The notes beneath the pieces are model-generated. The model did no database searches, was not told the DNA's origin, and worked only from the letters and a program-made list of their open reading frames with translations. A stretch of DNA of 64,000 nucleotides from Streptomyces sp. B3I8 (GTDB lineage: Bacteria > Actinomycetota > Actinomycetes > Streptomycetales > Streptomycetaceae), in NCBI RefSeq assembly GCF_030816915.1, contig NZ_JAUSYN010000002.1, forward strand, positions 3,671,501 through 3,735,500, given 5' to 3'. This document shows positions 42,593 through 50,323 of this stretch, in pieces. The number at the start of each line of letters is the position of its first letter. Position 1 is the first letter of the stretch. Position numbers and translations under genes: made by a program.

Positions 42593-43981
42593 TCAGCTCA
42601 CAGTGAAGTAGTAGTCGTAGGGCGCCAGTTGGATGCCGGAGCGGGTCGTCGCGTAGACCGTGAGGTCGTACCAGCCCTCCGCGGCCGGGGCCCAGTCGAC
42701 ACTGGCCGTGTGGTCGGCGTCCGCGGGGACCGTGACCTCCGGCCCACCGTCGTTGAAGGTGTACGTGTAGCTCACGACGTCCTTCACCTTCGGTGCGAAG
42801 GTGAAGGTGCCCGTGACTGAGCCGCCACCGCTCGAACCGTTCTCGGGGTAGGCCGTCGACACGACGGTGGGCGTGGTGTCGTAGGTGGTGCCCCACGAGG
42901 CCGCAGCGCTGACCCAGCCGTTCGCGCTCCTGCTGGTCACCTGGACGTTCTCGCCGTAGATGCCGTCCAGCGTCAGCTCCACCGCCGCTGTGCCGTCCGC
43001 CTCCGCCGCGACGTCGAAGGTCCTGTCGCTCCGCCCTCCGACGGTCTCCACGGAGTAACCGACGATGGGGCTCTTCGCCTGGAGCGCGGGGTCGGGACGG
43101 AGGGTGAACCCGGTCGGCTCGCCGAACTCGGGATCCGGGACGGCCGGGGTGATCGTGGGCGCGGGGGAACTGACGCGGAAGGTGTAGTCGGTGACCGCCG
43201 ACCCGTGGTAGGCCCGGTCGAGGCTGCGTACCGACAGCGTCATCACGCCGGAGCCGCTCGGCGGGATCAGGCTCAGTGCGGCCGAGCCGCCGAGCGCGTC
43301 GGCGCGTATGAAGTATCTGGTGTCGGAGTAGGGGTCGACGGGCTGCGGAACGCCGTGGTCACCGATATCGGTGCCGATGACCGGCAGGTCACGATGCCAG
43401 GTGAACTCGAACCCCTCGACGTCGTCGACCCCGTTGGAGCCGATCCTGAACTGGACCGGCTCACCGCCCTCGGTCCAGCCGTCCGGCGGGTAGTTCGGTG
43501 AGGTGACGGTGGGCGCGTGGGCCGGGCGAACGTCGTCGATCGTGACGTAACAGGCGGCCGACCAGTCCGAGGCCGCCTCGTCGACCGTCGTCCGCGCCCG
43601 CCACGCGTAGGTCTGACCGTCGGCGAGTGCACTGGAGGCAATGGTGGCGGGAGCCTCGAAGCCGGGGGTGGAAAGGTCCCGGGTGACGGTGGTGATCCGC
43701 GTCGGGTCGGTGACCGGCCAGAGCTCGTACCGCACGCCGACCAGGCGGCTGACGGCCGAGTCGGTGACCCCCGGGACACCCTCGACGACGAGGCCGTCGC
43801 CGGCCCCTTGGTAGGAGGGGTGGTCCGCGTCGGTCGAGCAGTGTCGGTAGCCGTTGAAGAGCTGCGTCGGCGTGATGGGTATCCCGTCGGCCGCGCTCGC
43901 GGGCGACACGGCGGCGGCCAGCGCCAGGCCGAGGGTCCCCACCGAAGCAAGGACCGTACGGGGTCTCGCGCCGAAGGACAT
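42593..43981 (-). CDS. secreted multi-domain beta-sandwich protein
   Basis: 462 residues from ATG 43981 (a TTG at 43987 is possible). The signal peptide is MSFGARPRTVLASVGTLGLA to about residue 33. Several fibronectin-like or Ig-like modules follow: YELWPVTDPTRITTVT, YAWRARTTVDEAASDWSAAC, YTFRVSSPAPTITPAVP and FTFAPKVKDVVSYTYTFNDG. Similar proteins from Streptomyces bear RHS- or DNRLRE-type adhesion modules, but no enzymatic motif is visible. Function unknown; likely cell-surface or secreted. Confidence 0.6.
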   Translation of the reverse strand: MSFGARPRTVLASVGTLGLALAAAVSPASAADGIPITPTQLFNGYRHCSTDADHPSYQGAGDGLVVEGVPGVTDSAVSRLVGVRYELWPVTDPTRITTVTRDLSTPGFEAPATIASSALADGQTYAWRARTTVDEAASDWSAACYVTIDDVRPAHAPTVTSPNYPPDGWTEGGEPVQFRIGSNGVDDVEGFEFTWHRDLPVIGTDIGDHGVPQPVDPYSDTRYFIRADALGGSAALSLIPPSGSGVMTLSVRSLDRAYHGSAVTDYTFRVSSPAPTITPAVPDPEFGEPTGFTLRPDPALQAKSPIVGYSVETVGGRSDRTFDVAAEADGTAAVELTLDGIYGENVQVTSRSANGWVSAAASWGTTYDTTPTVVSTAYPENGSSGGGSVTGTFTFAPKVKDVVSYTYTFNDGGPEVTVPADADHTASVDWAPAAEGWYDLTVYATTRSGIQLAPYDYYFTVS

Positions 43982-44383
43982 AGACAAGTGATCCCCTCCC
44001 GTCGGGGCGCCGCAGAGCGCACTGCTGTGCGAGCGCCGGAGGGATCGTACCGGGGCGCCGCAGGCCGCCACACGGCATTCAACGGCCGCGACCAGAGGCT
44101 TTTTCAGCCCCGCGGCGCTCCATCGCCACGACAGGTCGCCCTCGTACGAAGCCCCCGACTGCCACCGCGGCCGCCACACCGGCCGGATGCCGCGGCCGAC
44201 CCCGGCGGTGGACTGGACCGTGAGGCAGGGAACCCGGGATGCCCGCGGGCGTCTCCGCCGCCGAATCGTCCGGCACCGAACGCCCGAGGGCGTACGAGGC
44301 AACTCGACGTACGTGAAAGGCGGCGGGCCGGACGGGAGGAATCCCGTCCGGCCCGCCGCCGCGGCACCCCCGCGCCCGGCGGA
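43982..44383. other. intergenic region with terminator
   Basis: 402 bp between co-oriented genes. No supported ORF. It includes the hydrolase terminator at 44319-44360 and the promoter of the beta-sandwich gene, not assignable to motifs. Confidence 0.5.
44319..44360 (-). terminator. terminator of TAP-like hydrolase gene
   Basis: A perfect 18-bp stem (44319-44336 with 44343-44360) with a 6-nt loop, 24 bp after the hydrolase stop codon. Confidence 0.85.
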
Positions 44384-45994
44384 TCACTTCCGTCGGACGA
44401 CGTCCGTGCAGTAGCGATCCCTGCCCGGCAGATGGCCGGTGACCAGGAAGTCGACGGTGGCCTTGTCGGCGCAGGCGGAGCCCTCGTCGTAGACGTAGTG
44501 ACCGCCGTTGTCGACGCCGACGAGGACGGAGCCGTCGCCGAGGGCCTTGCGCAGCCCGACTCCGCCTTCCCACGGGGTGGCGTTGTCCCTGCGGTTCTGA
44601 AGGATCAGGGTGTTGCGCGGGCCGCCCTTCGTGACCCTGACGGTCGCCTCGGCCGGCTTGTCCCAGAAGGCGCACGACCAGATGTTGGCGGGCATGCCCG
44701 CGGTGAGCGGCCACTTCGCACGGTCGGCGGCGGTGCGGGCGGCGTAACCGTCGACATCGTGCGGCCATTCGGCGTCGCCGCAGGTGAGAGCCATGAACAT
44801 GGTGGCCTGGTTGTCCGCGGGGACACCCGGGGACGTCGGTGTGTCGGCGAACACCTGCGCGAGAACCTCGGCGTCGGCGGCCGTGGTGGTGCCGTGGGCC
44901 AGGTCGTCGGCGGCCTTCCAGAACTGGGCGAGCACCGGAAGCGTCTCGTTGTGCAGGAGCAGGCCGTAGGTCACGTTTCGCAGCAGCGCCCCGTCCAGCG
45001 GCACCGGTGCGCCCGGGATCGTCGCGGGTGCCCGGTCGAGCCGGTCGGCGAGGGCGAGATAGGTCCGGGTCACCTGCGCGACGCTCGCCCCCAGCCCGAG
45101 CGTGCCGTTCTGTGCCGCGGCGACGCGGGCGGCGTCGGGGAACCGGTCGGCCATGCCCTTGCCCCAGGTGTCCGCGACCTCGTCGGCCCATACCTTGGTG
45201 GGGTCGACGTTGCCTTCCAGGATCATCCGGTCGGTGTGCTTGCGGAAGAGTGACCGGTAGACGGTGCCGAGGTAGGTGCCGTAGGACTGGCCCCAGTAGG
45301 AGATCTTCTTCTCGCCGAGCGCCTGGCGGATGCGGTCCATGTCGCGGGCGGTGTTGGCGGTGCTGTAGTACCGCAGGTTCTTGCCCACGGTGTCGGCGCA
45401 CCGCTTCGCGTCGGCCTTGGCGAGGGCCACGTTCTTCGTGATCGAGCCGTCCGCTGCCGGATAGGGGAACAGACCGGGCACGCCGGGGTCGTTCAGGCCG
45501 CAGCTCTGCGGGGTGCTGTGTTCGACGCCGCGCGGATCGAAGCCGATCAGGTCGTAGCGGTCCAGCACGGTCTTCGGCAGGGTGGGCGCCATGGTGCCGG
45601 GCATGTCGAGACCGCCCAGCGCCGGCCCGCCGGGGTTGAGCAGCAGGACGCCGCGCCGCTTGCCGGGTGCGGCGGTGGACAGACGGGAGACCGCGACGTC
45701 GATCTTCGCGCCGCCCGGATGCCGGTAGTCCAGCGGGACTCGCAATGTGCCGCAGGTCAGACGGGGATCACGGGTCTGCCCCTCGGCCAGGGCCGGGCAC
45801 GCGCCCCACGTGATCCCGGCGTTCCCCGCGCCCCCACCGACGCGCTCACCGGCGGCCCGGGACGGCTGCGCGCCCTGGGCCTCGGCGACGTACGCGACCA
45901 GCGCGGTCCCCGCCACCGTGCAGGCCACCAGAGCCCTGGCGAGCCGGCGGCCTCCGGAGGAACCGTGAGTCGCGGAACTGTGTTTCGTGGTCAT
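44384..45994 (-). CDS. secreted alpha/beta hydrolase, tripeptidyl aminopeptidase (Tap-like)
   Basis: 536 residues. Signal peptide MTTKHSSATHGSSGGRRLAR, hydrophobic ALVACTVAGTALVAYVAE, cleavage near AQGAQ. The nucleophile is in SYWGQSYGTYLGTVY; the Asp is in QNRRDNATPWEGG and the His in VGVDNGGHYVYDEG, the layout of SlpD/SlpE/Tap mycelium-associated proteinases. The oxyanion region is LLLNPGGPALGGLD. A likely GTTGA/TCAAC operator lies upstream. It probably releases N-terminal tripeptides from extracellular peptides. Confidence 0.88.
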   Translation of the reverse strand: MTTKHSSATHGSSGGRRLARALVACTVAGTALVAYVAEAQGAQPSRAAGERVGGGAGNAGITWGACPALAEGQTRDPRLTCGTLRVPLDYRHPGGAKIDVAVSRLSTAAPGKRRGVLLLNPGGPALGGLDMPGTMAPTLPKTVLDRYDLIGFDPRGVEHSTPQSCGLNDPGVPGLFPYPAADGSITKNVALAKADAKRCADTVGKNLRYYSTANTARDMDRIRQALGEKKISYWGQSYGTYLGTVYRSLFRKHTDRMILEGNVDPTKVWADEVADTWGKGMADRFPDAARVAAAQNGTLGLGASVAQVTRTYLALADRLDRAPATIPGAPVPLDGALLRNVTYGLLLHNETLPVLAQFWKAADDLAHGTTTAADAEVLAQVFADTPTSPGVPADNQATMFMALTCGDAEWPHDVDGYAARTAADRAKWPLTAGMPANIWSCAFWDKPAEATVRVTKGGPRNTLILQNRRDNATPWEGGVGLRKALGDGSVLVGVDNGGHYVYDEGSACADKATVDFLVTGHLPGRDRYCTDVVRRK

Positions 45995-46342
45995 GGCACT
46001 GTCCTCAACTGCTCGCCCGGCCGACCGGCCGGCCTGCTCAACCACACCGTCGTGTTGATGACTTGAGTCAACAACAGGCCCCCCGTCGCGCGCGTCACCC
46101 CGCAGAGGACACCTCAGGTAGCTCGCTCGGGGGATGCCCGGCCGCATCCGAGAAGGAGCGAGCCGTCGCCGGCACGCTGCCGTTCGCTGCCGTTCGCGGC
46201 TGCCCGTGTCGGATGCTGATGTCACGACGCAGGCCGTCTCCCGACCGACCTGAGTACGCGCGCTCATGCACGGCGCCGGCCACGACAGCATGCTGAAGGG
46301 CATGTACTCAACGGACTGGTACAAGCGGACACGGCGGTCGTC
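45995..46342. other. 348-bp intergenic region
   Basis: Divergent gap between hydrolase and small membrane protein. No supported ORF on either strand; a 62-codon minus frame lacks a ribosome binding site and typical composition. It contains the GTTGA/TCAAC dyad at 46054-46072. Confidence 0.5.
46054..46072. promoter_or_regulatory. GTTGA-N9-TCAAC dyad upstream of hydrolase
   Basis: GTTGATGACTTGAGTCAAC is a dyad with 5-bp perfect arms, 60-80 bp upstream of the hydrolase start. It sits where an operator would act on the hydrolase promoter. Regulator unknown. Confidence 0.4.
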
Positions 46343-46657
46343 GTGAGTTCCGGTGACAGGCCGTCGGCCGGCGCACAAGTCGCGATCAGCGTGGTGCTGC
46401 TCGTGATCGACCTGCTGGTCATCGCCTGGGTGGCTGTCATCCAATACGGAATGGCGGGATGGGCCGACAGCTACAACGCCGGTGCCCCACCGAGTGCACC
46501 CAAAGAAGCGCTCCGGGGCATGTGGACCCTGGCCGGTGGCGCGGTCATCACAGGCGGCGGCCTTCTGGCACTGCGGTGCCGTCTCCCCGGCATCATGCAA
46601 CTCGTCGTCCTGGGAGCCGGAGCCACGCTGCTTGCCTACTCCGCCGACCACGGGTAG
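46343..46657 (+). CDS. small membrane protein (DUF6234-like)
   Basis: 104 residues from GTG 46343. Three hydrophobic segments: QVAISVVLLVIDLLVIAWVA, MWTLAGGAVITGGGLLAL and GIMQLVVLGAGATLLAYSAD. A Ser/Gly/Pro-rich loop (AGWADSYNAGAPPSAPKEA) separates the first two. It resembles the small DUF6234 actinomycete membrane proteins, although I am not certain of the family. No operon partner. Confidence 0.6.
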   Translation: MSSGDRPSAGAQVAISVVLLVIDLLVIAWVAVIQYGMAGWADSYNAGAPPSAPKEALRGMWTLAGGAVITGGGLLALRCRLPGIMQLVVLGAGATLLAYSADHG

Positions 46658-47251
46658 GTCCACGTCACTTCACTCGGCTCGGCGACGGTATGCGACCACT
46701 GTCGATACCGCAACGGACTGCTCGTAGACGGTCGCAGCCTGCAAGCCGCGTGCGCTCGCGGCTCCCGTGGAGAGGGCGCCCCCCCCGCCCCAGCACAACG
46801 ACGACGATCGGCGCGAGGCTCAACACATCGAGTACGGCCACCACTGGAAACGCGGCGTCCAAAGCCCGAGGCAGCCGACCCAGGGCTGCGGCACCCAGGA
46901 CGAGGCGCGCACGGGCGCGGACTGCTGCTGGTCGACTCGATCGCCGACTCCTGGCAGCCCGGGCCGAGCCAGTTCCGTGGAAGGGTGGTCAGTGTCGTGC
47001 TGGTGGATGCTTGGCCGTCCTTGTCCTGAAGGAAGGGCACCCCGCTCTCTGCCTCACCTGCTCCGGCAGCGGGAATGTCGAGGGGCCGGTCGCCGTTGCA
47101 GCGACGTCGCTCACGAGCGGCGGGAAGCCGTCGCCGCCGGCCTCGATGCCACCGCACGGAAAGCGCGGGCGGCTGCCGCGGCGAAGTGGGCTCCCGCCAA
47201 GCCTTCTGGCACGAATCTGGCACGCGGCCAGTGAGGGCAGCGCACAGCAAA
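46658..47251. other. accessory intergenic region next to tRNA-Gly
   Basis: 594 bp with no intact gene. A plus-strand frame ending at a stop at 47232 has the tail DVAHERREAVAAGLDATARK, followed by Ala/Lys-rich residues and SGTNLARGQ; this is like the C-terminal ends of some actinobacterial tyrosine integrases. A minus-strand stretch around 46790-46900 encodes FPVVAVLDVLSLAPIVVVV, probably from a broken membrane protein. Both look decayed. The region lies on the 3' side of the tRNA and may be the stub of a lost integrative element. Confidence 0.35.
47205..47224. repeat. two direct TCTGGCACG copies (integrase-arm-like)
   Basis: Copies at 47205-47213 and 47216-47224, 11 bp apart, overlapping the integrase-tail-like stop region. 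Closely spaced TGGCACG direct repeats resemble arm-type integrase sites reported beside tRNA-integrated elements. Support is pattern only. Confidence 0.4.
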
Positions 47252-47278
47252 AAGGCCCGGGTCTCTGACCTGGGCCTT
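47252..47278 (-). terminator. terminator downstream of tRNA-Gly
   Basis: A 12-bp stem with one G-T wobble (47252-47263 with 47267-47278), a 3-nt loop, then TTTTT on the minus strand. It is a canonical intrinsic terminator ending the tRNA transcript. Confidence 0.85.
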
Positions 47279-47283
47279 AACTG

Positions 47284-47357
47284 TGGAGCGGGTGACGAGA
47301 ATCGAACTCGCACTCTCAGCTTGGGAAGCTGATGTTCTACCACTAAACTACACCCGC
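47284..47357 (-). tRNA. tRNA-Gly (CCC anticodon)
   Basis: Read on the minus strand: acceptor GCGGGTG pairing with CACCCGC, D arm GTTTAGTGGTAGAAC, anticodon stem TCAGC/GCTGA around the 7-nt loop TTCCCAA (anticodon CCC), T arm GCGAG-TTCGATT-CTCGT. The discriminator is T and CCA is encoded. All stems pair, and a terminator follows. Glycine CCC tRNAs are frequent integration sites for actinobacterial elements. Confidence 0.95.
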
Positions 47358-47669
47358 GCTGGGCGCCGGATGGTGTCGGTGCCCGAGTGCTCGTTCACTC
47401 TACCCCATCCTTCCGGTGCCCAGAGAGCGCGGGGTCGCCTCGCGTTCCGCTGGTCGATCCGCCCCGCCACGCCCCGTCCGGGGCGTGGCGGGGCGTGCGC
47501 GTACGGATGTCGGGAACCGGCTGGGCGGCCCTTGTGGGGCGCGGGGCCTGTGCGGTGACCGGTGGGGCCGCTGTGTACGGCGAGCGGGTAGGCTGAGCCC
47601 GGGACGGGTGTGCGCGGAATGTGATACACCGGCCCGTCCCGCAATCGTCCCGGTGAGGCCCAGAGGAAA

Positions 47670-48329
47670 ATGACGAGCAGGTTCGACAACGTCCGGCGGC
47701 CCAATGGATTCATGCGCGAGGACGCGATGTTCGGCAAGGATCTCTTCGCCGACGAATCCAATTTCGACCTGCGATATGTCAGCGACTACGAGCGGATCAC
47801 CGAGATCGTCAAGGCGCTGCGGGTCCTCGGGATGCGCGTGGTGCTGACCAGCGGCTCCTTCGACATCATTCACGAGGGGCACTCCATGTATCTGGAGGCC
47901 GCCCGCAAGTTCGGTGACTTCCTCATCGTCGGTCTCGACAGTGACGAGAAGATCCGGCAGCGCAAGGGACCGAACCGGCCCGCCGTGCCCGAGATGGAGC
48001 GGCTGCGGATGGTGACGCACCAGCGCGGGGTCGGGCTCGTCACCCTCAAGCAGGTCGATCACCCCAGGTGGAGCCTGATCGAGGCCGTCCGGCCCGACGT
48101 GCTCGTCGCCACCGCGGACACCTACGACGCCGACGAGATCGCCGACCTCGAGGCGAAGTTCTGCGAGCGCGTCGAGGTGCTGGAGCGCATGGCGACCGTA
48201 AGCACCTCCGCCCGGCTGCGCCGCATCCAGCTCGGCCTCAGCGACCGTGGCGACGGCCCCCGGGGCGGGGACGACGGTGTCCACGGCGGGAACGACGGGC
48301 ACGGTGAGACGTCCGGTCCGGGAGACTGA
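47670..48329 (+). CDS. cytidylyl/adenylyltransferase-fold nucleotidyltransferase
   Basis: 219 residues from ATG 47670 (AGAGGAAA upstream). The Rossmann-like core has VVLTSGSFDIIHEGHSMYLE, an HxGH signature, with FGDFLIVGLDSDEKIRQRKG and VSTSARLRRIQLG as the second conserved motif. It belongs to the RfaE/GCT/TagD nucleotidyltransferase superfamily, but N-terminal ~50 residues (MTSRFDNVRRPNGFMREDAM) are extra. It is eight bases from the deaminase-like gene and probably makes an activated nucleotide or acts on a nucleoside. Exact substrate unknown. Confidence 0.85.
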   Translation: MTSRFDNVRRPNGFMREDAMFGKDLFADESNFDLRYVSDYERITEIVKALRVLGMRVVLTSGSFDIIHEGHSMYLEAARKFGDFLIVGLDSDEKIRQRKGPNRPAVPEMERLRMVTHQRGVGLVTLKQVDHPRWSLIEAVRPDVLVATADTYDADEIADLEAKFCERVEVLERMATVSTSARLRRIQLGLSDRGDGPRGGDDGVHGGNDGHGETSGPGD

Positions 48330-48337
48330 GCGCCGCG

Positions 48338-49288
48338 GTGAAGCAGACGATCCTCTACCTGCCCGTCGTGCACGCCGGTTACGAGGACTTCCTCACCCGG
48401 CACGCCGACTCCGACGAGATCCTCGTGCTCGGGCGCGGGTTCGCCGAGGTGTTCCCCAAGCTCGCCAAGGACATCCGCGCCCTCGGCCCCGAGCGGGCCG
48501 CGCGGCACGCCCGCCTGATCGTGCCGGAGACCGAGGTGCGGGTGCTGGAGCCGGCCGATCTCGCCGCCGGTGCCGTCCGCGCCGACCTCGTCGTGCTGCC
48601 GGACGAGGAGATCATGCATCTGCTCACCGCACGTCCCGACTTCCCGGACGAGGCCGAGCTCCGCTTCGAGTCGACGTTCCTGCGCTGGGACCGGGAGTGG
48701 AGCCGCGCGGGGAAGCCCGCCGGGTTCGACGAGCGGATCACACGGGCGGCGCTCGACCGGCGGTTCATGGCCGGGGCGCAGCGGGAGGCCGGGCGCAGTT
48801 CGGACTGGTGGCGCCAGGTGGGCGCGGTCGCCGCGCGTGACGGGGAGGTGCTCCGGGTCGCGCACAACCATCACCACCCCACCGAGTACTCGCCCTACAT
48901 CGATGGCGACCCGCGTAACGAGTTCAGCCGGGGCGTACGGACGGACCTGTCCACGGCCATCCACGCCGAGGCGTCCCTCGTGGCCGGCGCCGCGAGCGAG
49001 GGGACGGTCCTCGCGGGCGCGGACCTGTACGTCAGTACGTTCCCGTGCCCGGCCTGCGCGCGGCTCGTCGTCGAGGCGGGGTTCCGTGCGTGCTACTTCG
49101 CCGGGCCGTACGCGATGCTGGACGGGGAGGAGATCCTGCGGGCGGGCGGCGTCGAGCTGGTCTGGGTCGACACGGCGCAGGATCGGGTCGACATGGCGCA
49201 GGATCGGGCGGATCGGTCCGATCCGTCTGATCCGTCTGATCGGTCCGGGCGATCCGATCCGCCTACCGCCGGTGCGGCGTCGAGCTGA
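48338..49288 (+). CDS. dCMP/cytidine deaminase-like fusion protein
   Basis: 316 residues from GTG 48338. The N-terminal ~130 residues (QTILYLPVVHAGYEDFLTRH and onward) have no domain I recognise. The C-terminal zinc deaminase domain has NHHHPTEYSPYIDGDPR, then TAIHAEASLVAGAASEG (HAE motif) and STFPCPACARLVVEAG (PCxxC). The catalytic Glu and all three zinc ligands are present. The last ~35 residues repeat AQDR and SDPSDPSDRSGRSDPP. The end overlaps the convergent HIT gene by 26 bp. Together with thyA and folA it points to dCMP to dUMP flux. Confidence 0.8.
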   Translation: MKQTILYLPVVHAGYEDFLTRHADSDEILVLGRGFAEVFPKLAKDIRALGPERAARHARLIVPETEVRVLEPADLAAGAVRADLVVLPDEEIMHLLTARPDFPDEAELRFESTFLRWDREWSRAGKPAGFDERITRAALDRRFMAGAQREAGRSSDWWRQVGAVAARDGEVLRVAHNHHHPTEYSPYIDGDPRNEFSRGVRTDLSTAIHAEASLVAGAASEGTVLAGADLYVSTFPCPACARLVVEAGFRACYFAGPYAMLDGEEILRAGGVELVWVDTAQDRVDMAQDRADRSDPSDPSDRSGRSDPPTAGAASS

Positions 49289-49778
49289 ACTTCATGCGGA
49301 CCGGGGTGAAGGGCGGCGCTTCGGCGATGCCGCCCCCGTCCCGCGCGTCCTGTTCATCCCTTGCGTCCCGTTCGTCCTGTTCGTCGCCCGTTCCGACCAG
49401 CACGTGCACGTGCAGGTGCCGGATGGTGCCGCCGGTGTACCGGCTGTCGCCGTTGCGGGAGCCGAGGCCGTAGTGGCTCAGGCCGTACTCGCTGCGCACC
49501 GACGCCAGGACCTCCCAGAAGTCGGCGCGGGAGGCGGGGGGGAGGTCGAGCAGGTCGGTTACGTGTTCCTTGGGGATGAGGAGCAGGTGCAGCCGGGTTC
49601 CGGCGTACGGGAACTCGTTGGGCGTGACCATCCAGTGCGCGGTCTCCCACAGCACCTGCTGCTTCTCGTGGGCGCGCAGGACGTCGGGGCAGAAGAGGCA
49701 GACGCCGGCGGCGTCGAGCCGTTCCATCTCCGCCCGCTGCGCCTCGGTGCGGCAGTTGCCGAAGTAGTACAGGCTCAC
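49263..49778 (-). CDS. HIT-domain nucleotide hydrolase/transferase
   Basis: 171 residues from GTG 49778. The HIT signature is IRHLHVHVLVG (HxHxHxx); upstream are FCPDVLRAHEKQQVLWETAH and LHLLLIPKEHVTDLLDLPP. Two Cys near the N-terminus (AAGVCLFCPD) may bind zinc. HIT proteins cleave or transfer nucleotide monophosphates such as AMP-lysine or GMP. The stop codon of the preceding DHFR gene overlaps its start. The tail after residue 140 is Asp/Arg/Glu-rich, and its end overlaps the deaminase-like gene in antisense. Confidence 0.85.
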   Translation of the reverse strand: MSLYYFGNCRTEAQRAEMERLDAAGVCLFCPDVLRAHEKQQVLWETAHWMVTPNEFPYAGTRLHLLLIPKEHVTDLLDLPPASRADFWEVLASVRSEYGLSHYGLGSRNGDSRYTGGTIRHLHVHVLVGTGDEQDERDARDEQDARDGGGIAEAPPFTPVRMKFSSTPHRR

Positions 49779-50323
49779 GCCTGCACCCTCTCCAGGCGCA
49801 GGAAGGAGTGGGGTGGCACCGGGCCGTCGCCCTCGCTTTCGCCCTCGCCCGGTACGTCGACGCGCGACGTCTCCGTGAAGCCGTCCAGCCAGCCCGCGGG
49901 CATCCGGGTGTCGCCCCGCACCCGCACGTGCACCCGGGTGAGGTGGATGCGGTCGACGAACGGCAGCGCCTGCCGGTAGACGGACGCGCCGCCGATCACG
50001 CAGACCTCGTCCGTGCCGGCCGCCCGCTCCAGGGCCTCGGCGGTGGCCAGCGCGTCGGCCACCGAGCGCTCCCAGCGCACGCCCTCCGCTCCCGCGTCCG
50101 CCTCCCCGCGCGGCGAACCGCTCACGACCACATTGGTGCGGCGCGGCAGCGGCCGGCCCAGGCGGGCGACGATCGACTCGTGGGTCAGCCGGCCGAGCAC
50201 CACCGCGTGGCCCTGCGTGAGTCGCTTGAAGTGCCGCAGGTCGCCGGGGATGTGCCAGGGCAGGTCGCCGTCGCGGCCGATGACGTCGTTCTCGTCGGCG
50301 GCGACGATCAGTGAGGTGATCAT
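49775..50323 (-). CDS. folA: dihydrofolate reductase
   Basis: 182 residues from ATG 50323, overlapping the thyA stop (ATGA). The pattern SLIVAADENDVIGRDGDLPW, then HIPGDLRHFKRLTQGHAVVL and GRLTHESIVARLGRPLPRR, is diagnostic. The substrate-pocket Asp and Trp are in IGRDGDLPWH. C-terminal: VCVIGGASVYRQALPFVDR and IHLTRVHVRVRGDTRMP. It regenerates tetrahydrofolate used by ThyA next door. This gene probably complements or duplicates a housekeeping DHFR. Pairing with thyA in one operon is standard biology. Confidence 0.93.
   Translation of the reverse strand: MITSLIVAADENDVIGRDGDLPWHIPGDLRHFKRLTQGHAVVLGRLTHESIVARLGRPLPRRTNVVVSGSPRGEADAGAEGVRWERSVADALATAEALERAAGTDEVCVIGGASVYRQALPFVDRIHLTRVHVRVRGDTRMPAGWLDGFTETSRVDVPGEGESEGDGPVPPHSFLRLERVQA

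Noticed and set aside
46095..46283. 62-codon minus-strand ORF
   Set aside because: No ribosome binding site, no family resemblance and composition unlike genes.
46665..46862. Minus-strand ORF with a hydrophobic stretch
   Set aside because: Only the hydrophobic piece looks like protein; frames break on both sides, so it was treated as remnant sequence.
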